From: Folioceros fuciformis
Lineage: Eukaryota > Anthocerotophyta > Anthocerotopsida > Anthocerotales
Length of the DNA: 28,656 nucleotides
Direction of reading: 5' to 3'
Assembly: GCA_049999805.1 (NCBI GenBank)
Contig: JBNGIO010005476.1
Coordinates: forward strand, 1 to 28,656
Below are positions 19,159-26,907 of the stretch, piece by piece (position 1 is the first letter of the stretch; every line of letters begins with the position of its first letter). Both the position numbers and the translations under genes were made by a program. The notes under the pieces were generated by a model. That model saw only the letters and a list, made by a program, of their open reading frames with translations, searched no databases and was not told the origin of the DNA.

Positions 19159-19505
19159 GGGCTAACTAGGATAGCTTTGGGAGTCCTAACTAAAATAGTT
19201 CCAAGAGTTCCCATTGCAACAGTTCAAAGAGTCCTCATTGAAACAGTCCTAAAAGTCCTAATTGAGACAATCTAGGGAGTCCCAACTGATCCAACACATA
19301 ACTGAAACAGTCTCAGGAGTCCCTACTAAAACAATTGCGAGAATCCTAACTGAAACAATCCTAGGAGTCCTAGCTAAGATAGTCTCAAAAGCCTTACTAC
19401 AATAATCTTAGGAGTCCTAGCTGGAACAGTTTTAGAATTCTTGATTGAGATAGTCTCAAGTGTGCATTGTTTTAGCAATCTTAGTTGGGGAAGACTTAGG
19501 AGTCC
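19159..19505. repeat. 24-bp degenerate minisatellite
   Basis: About 13-14 units near AGTCCTAACTGAAACAGTCC plus four bases, mostly 23-25 bp long, with one unit of about 40 bp around 19280-19320. Divergence between units is high, so the array is old. Confidence 0.8.
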
Positions 19506-20260
19506 CGACTTGACTTCCTCAAAAGAAAATGAGTTTTGTTCATGGGGATTAGACAAAGCTGATAAAGTACTTATTGCTTCGAAGAGATTCTCTATGCAAC
19601 AAGAGGGAATTACAAGGGTTGCAACTCTAATTGCCTATGCAACTTGGCCAAACCAACTTGTGATAGATGGGAGTCTATCAACCACACCTTAGCCTAGTTC
19701 AAAGGAGCACATAGCAATGAGAGAACTCAACTTTGCATTCCTCAACACAAGAGCTATAAAATGTTTCTCCTCTAATAGCAACAAACTAGATCTAGGTGCA
19801 ACTTTGAAGATTAGACTCACTTACGCCTTGCCTCATAGTCTTTATCCTTGTATGCACCGTCACCTTCACAATCCACCCAACCTCTCTACTATGCTTCGCT
19901 AGATTTGTTGTTGTGCTATTTGTGCTATGATGCTGGGTGCTTATGCTCTTCATGCACCTTACCCATGTTAAGGTGTAGGTGTGACCTTTTTAGAGTTTTT
20001 CCAATGCAATCACACTTGCTAGTTTCTAGTCTTTAAATTAAATTTTCTGGTAATGCCAACAACCAACAAAGGGCTAGCTAGCCTTTTTTAAATTTAAATA
20101 TTTTGATTATATTGTTTATCGCCAGCGAGGTAGGAGCACAATTCGGCATTATGGAAGTCACCAGAATGTCCAGACCTGGTGATGGACATTATCCACACTC
20201 CAGTGACCGACAACAGAAAAGCATGCGAGAAGACAACGACCAATTCGGGACGGTGTCCTA
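19506..20260. other. No gene seen; left boundary of the gene B segment near the end
   Basis: Short open frames only, AT-rich around 20040-20110. Similarity to the flank of gene D starts at about 20260. Confidence 0.5.
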
Positions 20261-20504
20261 CACAGATATACAGACACAAACATATACATACATAACGTAA
20301 AGTGTATGTACAAAACGTGTCGACTCCACACTGGATGGTTTGAGCTGAATCGTGGACGCGCATGATGTTTGCTGGCGCCGAGCATTGACGCAACCCTTTG
20401 CCGGTACGGCAGGTCGCCTGCCGGGAAGCTTCCTAGCCGGCGTCTGCGGGGAGCCCTGTCGGCGGTGTGTCCTCGTATCCGCGACCGCTTCCACATCTGA
20501 ACGG

Positions 20505-20511
20505 TATAAAT
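20505..20511 (+). promoter_or_regulatory. TATA box of inhibitor gene B
   Basis: TATAAAT lies 119 bp before the ATG and directly after the conserved block GACCGCTTCC...AACGG, in the same place as TATATAT in D and TACAAAA in A and C. Confidence 0.75.
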
Positions 20512-20623
20512 GGGGAAGGCTTCTTCCTGTCTTGCAAGCACGGATCACACGGTACTTTACGCTTGTGACATCTTGTGCACTGTGCGACATCTTGTGCGGT
20601 TTCGGTCCAACGTGGGAGGCAGG

Positions 20624-21656
20624 ATGGATGGAGTGAAGGCGACGACGTTCATCCGGAGCCTGCTGGTTCTGGCGGTGTTGGCATCTCCGCTCACAGCCGT
20701 CATGGCAAAGACGGCCAAGTACAATAATGAGTCAGGTTTGATGTGCTACCCCGGGCCGGATGAATCAGTTTTTCCGGCTTTGTGTGAAATCCTGATTTCT
20801 CGTCGGCAAACCTAAGGTTTTTTTCACACGGACATTTCGAGCTAATCGGTGTAAGCTGGCATTGGATGGTGATGGCTGCAGGCGTGGTGAAGGATGCTTG
20901 GCCTGAGTACTATTTTGCTGCCAACGCAACAGAAGTTGCGGACGAGATCCGGGCCAGCGGGCTTGTGGATTTCGTGTTTGAGTGGGGACCGAGCCCGAGC
21001 CAGTCTCCCCCCTTCTTCCCTGGCACGGAGGAATCTGTCTGGATCTACACTGATTACGATGGCCTTGTCTACCAGATTCCGAAGCGCGGGCTCTTCCATT
21101 TCAATCGTAAGCCATTCGCATCTTTCTCGTTTGTTAGATCACATTCCGCTGAGGTTGCTCACGTGAGGAGTGGTCCGTTGCTTGTGGCAATGGGAATGAG
21201 TGCGAGCTCAGGGTGCCTGTCTGCATTTCGATTGATTGATAGTGGATCGCCAATCCTTGCACGATCGGTGTTGCCATTTCTTTGATTTGATCCTGGACCA
21301 CCAGAGTTTGCACTTGCCATTTGTTTGATTTGACTTGATAGTGCATCACCAGTCCAAGGTTGCATGTTTGCACTTTCCATTTGTTTGAATTCATTTGATA
21401 GTGTTTGAATTGATTTGATATCAGCTCATCACCCATCCTTGCTTGTTTCCACTTTGCAGGCGTGGATCCCGGATGGGGAGAGCTCGTGGGCGTGCATTAC
21501 CTGGACGCTATCAAAGCCATCCTGGAGGAAGTGATTGGAGTTACGGTGCAGTATGGGCCTCAAGGATTCGCTCGCACGCGCGACTATAGGCTGGACCGCG
21601 TGTTCCTAGATCTTGACAAAAACGGAAATGTTGCCTTAGTTCCAAAAATTGGTTAG
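20624..21656 (+). CDS. Secreted two-domain potato inhibitor I (I13) protein, copy B
   Basis: Exons 20624-20735, 20882-21106, 21460-21656, all GT-AG with phase-1 introns, give 177 residues. A signal peptide (FIRSLLVLAVLASPLTAV) precedes domain 1 (KDAWPEYYFAANATEVADEI, Pro-rich loop, SVWIYTDYDGLVYQIPKRG) and domain 2 (PGWGELVG, VIGVTVQYGPQGFARTRDYR, LVPKIG). Alignment with CI-2 puts Arg153 at P1, Thr at P2 and Asp at P1'. A basic P1 usually means trypsin-like targets, and the P2 Thr is the family norm, so B and D look like the most conventional inhibitors of the array. Intron 2 (353 bp) contains degenerate repeats built on CCATTTGTTTGA. Start chosen by alignment with A; an in-frame upstream ATG at 20510 overlaps the TATA box. 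Confidence 0.92.
21296..21455 (+). repeat. Degenerate repeats in intron 2 of gene B
   Basis: Blocks with GTTTGCACTTKCCATTTGTTT followed by GATAGTG and ATCACC recur three to four times with changing spacing. Related blocks fill the longer intron 2 of gene D, whereas introns 2 of A, C and E lack them. Confidence 0.75.
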
Positions 21657-21904
21657 AGCCAGAGTGGCCAGAGCCTGTGCCGGGGTTCCATACTCGCGGG
21701 GTTCACAGTGGGAACTCCTAAATAATCTGTCTCCAACACACTGAGAATTCAAGTTAAGTATCGTAATTTCAAATCATGTGGAAGAATCGCATAAGTACCA
21801 GGCTAGTGCGCTGGAAATGGAGCAAAGCTCTCCTGCTGTTGGAGGATTCAGTTAGTCTGCAGCATCCCATTCCCGTCCTTTGTCAATCCGACTCCTCGGC
21901 CCTG

Positions 21905-23480
21905 GATGTCGTTCCCCCGGGACTTACCAGGTCCCTCTTGAAGCATCTGCAGCAGGGAAAGGAACCCAATCCTTCCCACCATTTTCTCTGGTCTCCCCAA
22001 GATCCAATTATGGAGCAATCCTTCACAATGTACTGGATCAGCGTTTGTTCTGCCAGAAATCACGGAAATGGCTGGATGTTTCTCTCATTGGTCATACGCA
22101 CAACTCGAGTCATGCCAGGACCGGCTGCTCGCGTTTCCTGCACGTATCACGCGGGACGTACGTGCCGTCGCCGTAACTGATGCGCTGGCAGCATTGCGAT
22201 GATCCTAGTCTACACCATGGCCTGCGTGCTAGCGACGAGCGTTGCCACCCTCGGGCCAGAACCTTCGCCGTTTCGCCAACCAGCGCGTGCTTGAGAAGCT
22301 TCTGAGGTCGGAGGTCGGCGGCCACGCCTGGAAATGGTTGGCCGGATCTCGGCGACCGTTTCCGCATCTCGCTGGTACAAAATGGGGAAGGCTTCTTCCT
22401 GTCTTGCATGCACAGGATCATCCGCTGCTTTGTGATCGTCTTCTGTTTTCGTTCCATCTTGCGCTAGCTTCGAATTTGAGAAAGATCCAGAGCATGGCGG
22501 GAGTGAAGGCGACGTGGCTCATTTGGAGCCTGCTTGTTCTGGCTGTTTTAACATCTCCGCTGACCGCCGTGATGGTGAACGCAGCGTACAATAATGAGTC
22601 AGGTTTGATAAGCTACTTTCTCCGGATGGATCACATTTTCGGCTTGAGACTTTCCAGATGTGAAGTTCATTCCTTGTGTGCAATGCGGACGCCTTGTGAT
22701 CTCCGTCAGGCTATACGATCTGGTTTCAATGACTGCAGGCGTGGTGAAGGATGCCTGGCCTGAGTATTATTTTGCGACCGACGTGACACAAGTAGAGGAA
22801 GAGATCCAGGACAGCGGCCTTGCGGATTTGGTGTTTGTCTGGGGACCGAGCCCGAGCCAGTCCCCGCCCTTCTTCCCCGGCACGGAGAATTCTGTCTGGA
22901 TCTACAGTGACTATCAGGGCTTCGTTTCCCAGATTCCGAAGCGCGGGCTCTTCCACTTCAATCGTAAGCCACTGCCATGTCGTTCCTCTATCAAAGGTGT
23001 CGGTGAGCTGTAGCAATTGAAAAGTGTCCGGGGCCAGGGGTTTCCGTCTGCAACTCCTGATATGCAAGGCAAGCCTCGCCAACTTGTGTCCGGATTGTGT
23101 CAGAGTCTGATTTATTTGCTCTTTGCAGGCGTGGATCCTGGGTGGACGGAGCTCGTCGGAGTGAATTACCTTGATGCTATAAAAGCCATCTTGGAGGAGG
23201 TGATTGGAGTCAAGGTAGTGTATGGGCCCCAAGGATTCTCTCGAATTGAAGACTATCGCCTTGATCGCGTGTTCCTCGACCTTGACGAGGCTGGCAATGT
23301 TGCTTTGGTTCCAAGACTTGGTTAGAGCTTCAAGCGGTGTGCAGGTGTCCCGGCACACAACGGGTTTCTTTTATCGTAATTATTGTAAATGATGTGGAAT
23401 AATGTTACACTGTCAAATTCATCCATTGGAAATGGAAACGTTCCCGAAACCTACCAATTCCAGGATTCGCTGGATAATCC
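21905..23480 (+). repeat. Duplicated segment carrying gene C (paralogous to 10815-12420)
   Basis: Paired with the gene A segment over promoter, exons, introns and 3' flank. Its core promoter also has TACAAAA (22376-22382) in place of a TATA box, 118 bp before the ATG. Confidence 0.85.
22494..23325 (+). CDS. Secreted two-domain potato inhibitor I (I13) protein, copy C
   Basis: Exons 22494-22602, 22739-22963, 23129-23325; 176 residues; phase-1 introns. The signal peptide (LIWSLLVLAVLTSPLTAV) and domain 1 are nearly identical to copy A, but the strand after the domain 1 loop reads SVWIYSDYQGFVSQIPKRG instead of the A form YTDYDGIVYQ. Domain 2 reads PGWTELVGVNYLDAIKAIL, VIGVKVVYGPQGFSRIEDYR, LVPRLG. 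Aligned P1 is Glu152 with Ile at P2 and Asp at P1'. Acidic P1 is unusual and, if the loop works, would point to Glu-preferring proteases rather than trypsin or chymotrypsin; that is inference. It is the closest relative of A, yet differs at P1 (Gln in A). Confidence 0.92.
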
Positions 23481-23905
23481 CATTCCTGTCCAACGTCAAT
23501 AGGGCTAAATGCGGACCTAACAAAGGCCATTATCTTCATTCTCATTATTTGTTAAGCGATTTAAACAAGTCTAGTAGGCCATAACAAAAATCAGCCCTCG
23601 ATCGACGTCACTTCCTAACTAGATGTCATACAGTATGTATGTACGTACATAATGTAAAACGTATGATACGTGTCTGCGAACTGGATGTTGTGAGCTCAAG
23701 GAAGAGTCGACACGCCCGGATGTTTGCTGGCGCCGAGAACTCACTCCACCTTTTGCCGTCTTGGCAAATCGCCTGCCGAGAAGCTTTCGTGCCGGCGGCC
23801 GTGGGAAGCCCTGTCGGCAGTGTGTTCTGGCGGAAGGGTGATGGACAAAGAGGCTTTGTCGTCACTGTTGTTTACTGTTGATGGAGATGAGGCGGGAGGG
23901 TGGTG

Positions 23906-23951
23906 ATGCCGTTGAGATGCGGAAGCGGTCGCTTCCGCATCTCAACGGCAT
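23906..23951. promoter_or_regulatory. Perfect 22-bp inverted repeat in the gene D core promoter
   Basis: Left arm 23906-23927 and right arm 23930-23951 are exact reverse complements with a 2-nt spacer; the right arm contains CGCTTCCGCATCTCAACGG and runs into the TATA box. The right arm corresponds to the promoter block present once upstream of A, B and C, so the left arm is an extra inverted copy. Confidence 0.92.
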
Positions 23952-23955
23952 ATAT
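23950..23955 (+). promoter_or_regulatory. TATA box of inhibitor gene D
   Basis: ATATAT within GGCATATATGGGG, aligned with TATAAAT of gene B and 103 bp before the ATG. Confidence 0.65.
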
Positions 23956-24052
23956 GGGGAAGGCTGCTTGCTTCCCGTCTTGCAAGCACAGATCATTCGC
24001 TCCTTTGCGTTTGCGACATCTTGTGCGTTTGTGTTGCAACGTGGGAAGCGGG

Positions 24053-25229
24053 ATGGATGGAGTGAAGGCGACGAGGCTCATCCGGTGCCTGCTCGTTCTG
24101 GCGGTGTTGCCATCTCCGCTCACCGCCGTAATGGCAAAGGCGGCCGAGTACAATAAGGAGTCAGGTTTGATGTGTTACGTCGTGCGCCGGTTGAATCAGT
24201 TTCTTCAGCTTGTTTGAGATCGTGAATTGTCGTCGGAAAACCTTTGGTTGCGGGACACGGAAATTTTCAGCGTATCGGTGTAAGCTGGAATGGGATGTTG
24301 ATGGCTGCAGGCGCGCTGAAGGATGCTTGGCCTGAGTACTATTTTGCTCCCAACGCAACAGAAGTTGCGGACGAGATCAGGGCCAGCGGGCTTGTTGATT
24401 CCGTGTTTGTCTGGGGACCGAGCCCGAGCCGGTCTCCCCCTTTCTTCTCCGGCACAGAGAAATCTGTCTGGATCTACCCTGATTATGATGGCCTCGTCTA
24501 CCAGATACCGAAGCGCGGGCTCTTCCACTTTAATCGTAAGCCATTCGCATCCTTGTCGTTTGTACATTCCGCTAAAGTTGCTCACATCAGGAGTGGTCCG
24601 CGCTTCTTGTAGCAATGGGGGTAAGTCCGATACTTGTATTTTTGTCTGCAATTTGACATGCGAGCATCACCAACTGTGTCCGGATTGTCTTGAAGAACGT
24701 TTGCACCCGCCGTCTATTTGGATTGATTGATAGTGGATCACCAATCCTTGCAAGATAGGTGTTGCCATTTGTTTGAATTGGTCGACCAATGTTTGCACTT
24801 GCCATTTGTTTGATTTTACTGGATAGTGCATCACCAATCCTTGCATGTGCACTTTCCCTTTGTTTGACTTCATTTGATGGTGGCTCATCAACGTTAGACG
24901 TTTGCACTTTCAATTTCTTGGAATTGATTGGATAGCAGTGCATCACCAACGCTTTCGTGTTTGCACTAGCCATTTGTTTGAATTGAGTTGATACCAGCTC
25001 ATCACCAATCCTTGCATGTTTCCACTTCGCAGGCGTGGATCCCGGATGGATAGATCTCGTAGGCGTGCCTTACCTGGACGCCACGAAAGCCATCTGGAAG
25101 GAAGTGATTGGAGTTACGGTGCAATATGGGCCCAAAGGATTCGCTCGCACGCGCGACTATAGACTGGACCGCGTGTTCCTAGATCTTGACGAGCACGGAA
25201 ATGTTGCGTTAGTTCCAAGAATTGGTTAG
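24053..25229 (+). CDS. Secreted two-domain potato inhibitor I (I13) protein, copy D
   Basis: Exons 24053-24164, 24311-24535, 25033-25229; 177 residues; phase-1 introns. Signal peptide with a Cys (LIRCLLVLAVLPSPLTAV). Domain 1 opens GALKDAWPEYYFAPNATEV and its loop reads SPSRSPPFFSGTEKS, slightly changed from B. Domain 2 reads PGWIDLVGVPYLDATKAIW, VIGVTVQYGPKGFARTRDYR, LVPRIG. The usual WTELVG or WPELVG becomes WIDLVG, a change in the family signature. Aligned P1 is Arg153, P2 Thr, P1' Asp, as in B. Intron 2 is 497 bp and filled with repeats. The promoter carries the perfect inverted repeat at 23906-23951. Likely trypsin-like target, by inference. Confidence 0.92.
24700..25028 (+). repeat. Degenerate repeats in intron 2 of gene D
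   Basis: About six blocks combining GTTTGCACTTGCCATTTGTT, GATAGTG and CATCACCAATCCTTGCA in variable order. It is an expanded version of the array in intron 2 of gene B and accounts for the extra length of this intron. Confidence 0.75.
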
Positions 25230-25835
25230 AGTCAGATCGGCCAGAGCCTGTGCCGGGGCCGGGGTTCATACTCTCGGGGTTCAGAGTGGCAACACCTAAA
25301 TTATGTCCGACACACTTCGAATTCAAGTTCAGTATTGTAATTTCAAATCCTGTGGAATAATCTTACAGTACCTAGTTAATGCGTTGGAAATGGAGAAAAC
25401 TTCTCCCGCCATTCGAGATTTCTTTCAGTTAGCCTGCAGCATCATTCCATTCCCGTCCCACGTCAATCCGACTGTTGCACCCCAAAGAGGTCAGAGAGTC
25501 TCTGTCCTCTTTCGCGACATCACACGCAGGACTAGTGTCCGATTGGTACTCCAACGAACAATACCCTTGAAAACGTGTGGGGAGAACGCGTGTGTTCCTT
25601 TGGCATGCCATATTCCTGCTCCTCGGCCCTGGAAACAATGCTGAGGAATGTTAAGCCCTTCTCATCACTGGCCATCTCACCAAGTGTTCCAAGAGTTTGC
25701 CTAGCCTGCAGGCTCGACTGCGCAGGCTCCCCCACCCACGTTCCGAAGAAACCTTCACGATCTGTGCGAGTCTGAATGTCTGACAGCAAACGTGACACGG
25801 CTTGATTTGTGATTGTGGTTGCGGAGTTGCCGAAT
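25230..25835. other. 3' flank of D and upstream region of gene E
   Basis: Up to about 25470 it matches the 3' flank of gene B. The rest shows no similarity to the promoters of A-D and no clear TATA box. Open frames here match nothing known. Confidence 0.55.
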
Positions 25836-26542
25836 ATGGGAGGCGCAGGGAGCAGAAGCTTTAGACACAGACTTTTCCTTTCTGCGTACCTGGCGTTAGC
25901 CACACTGTGGTCACTGCAGGCTGCTATGGCGGCGTTCACAAGTCGTGGTACGTCAGAAACCGTCTCTGGAGAAACGGAGAACGTCTTTCGGATTCTGACG
26001 AGGAGTAGCTGATACCGAGCTAGGGTCTATGTTTTGCAGGAGTCGCTAAGGATGCTTGGCCAGAGTATCAGTACATGATGGGAGACGAGGTGAGGGTTCA
26101 CTTAGCGGACGAGAACGCGACTGTTTGGTCACCTGAGAGCGGAATGACCGCTGTATCTGTCAACCCGTATGAGCATGATGATAAGGTTTGGCTTTACACA
26201 GACAGCAATGGCTTCATCTATCAGATTCCTGCGCGTGGCCAGTGGCACCCGAACCGTAAGGCTTGCTTCCTCTTGTAATACTGTACTAACGTTTCCCTTG
26301 TGTGAAGTGTCTAAAGTGTTTTTCATTGTGGGACGTTGTTCGTAGGCGTGAACCCCGGATGGCCTGAACTTCTTGGTGTGGACTACCAAGAGGCTATTGA
26401 TACTATTTTGACGGAAGTGGTTGGAATAGAAGTCGTTTACGGTCCAGCTGGGTTTCTTCGCATTGAGGATTTGAGAAACAATCGGGTATTCTTGGATGTT
26501 GACAAGAAAGCCCGAGTGGCACAGGTGCCCAGAATCGGATAA
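25836..26542 (+). CDS. Secreted two-domain potato inhibitor I (I13) protein, divergent copy E
   Basis: Exons 25836-25947, 26040-26255, 26346-26542 with short introns (92 and 90 bp), both phase 1, give 174 residues. The signal peptide differs completely (FLSAYLALATLWSLQAAMAA). Domain 1 keeps KDAWPEYQY and KVWLYTDSNGFIYQIPARG, but the middle (NATVWSPESGMTAVSVNPYE) does not resemble the Pro-rich loop of A-D. Domain 2 has the textbook family signature PGWPELLG and ends VAQVPRIG; its loop reads FLRIEDLRNNRV, placing P1 at Glu150 with Leu-Arg-Asn-Asn in place of Tyr-Arg-Leu-Asp. Codon choice and promoter differ from A-D, so E probably predates the A-D expansion or is a separate lineage. Confidence 0.92.
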
Positions 26543-26907
26543 CATAGTTGCACTGATGAGGAGGGCTCAAATGGTTGTATACAAGCCACTGTGGTAGTTC
26601 CGACTTAAGGAGCACTGAGAAAACTGATGCGTATCTTACAATACTTGTGTTAAAGTATCAGCAACACGGACACTGAATACGGGAAAGAAAGCCCATGTCA
26701 AAGGACCACATGCAGCTTACTTCGATGTACAGCAAAAGCAAGCGGCGAAAACTACATAGTCGCAAAGGCCTCCCTCTCCAGAGGTTGAAAAACAGTAGTG
26801 ATCTCAAGAGGTTTGTCAGCCAGTTCAATGCACTCAGTTCGAAAGAGAAGATGGTCTACAGAACTCCGGTCAAGAGCTGGACCTATACACAAACACATAC
26901 TAGACAT
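26543..26907. other. Convergent intergenic region
   Basis: The plus-strand inhibitor gene E and the minus-strand ARM-repeat gene end toward each other here, so it holds two 3' untranslated regions. No further gene is seen. Confidence 0.6.

Larger units (their letters stand above)
20260..21900 (+). repeat. Duplicated segment carrying gene B (paralogous to 23630-25470)
   Basis: Shared blocks include ATGTTTGCTGGCGCCGAG upstream, GGCCAGAGCCTGTGCCGGGG after the stop, and CCATTCCCGTCC further down. Similarity covers promoter, exons, introns and about 240 bp of 3' flank, so B and D are segmental duplicates. Confidence 0.85.
23630..25470 (+). repeat. Duplicated segment carrying gene D (paralogous to 20260-21900)
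   Basis: Pairs with the gene B segment. It begins near a 14-bp palindrome TATGTACGTACATA (23638-23651) that is only partly kept upstream of B. Confidence 0.85.

Noticed and set aside
12600-19505. CRISPR-like arrays suggested by regularly spaced repeats
   Set aside because: Units are degenerate, contiguous minisatellites without unique spacers, in a plant nuclear context.
20158-20590. Minus-strand open frames upstream of genes B and D with related products
   Set aside because: They resemble each other only because the promoter DNA is duplicated; they are antisense and unlike any protein I know.
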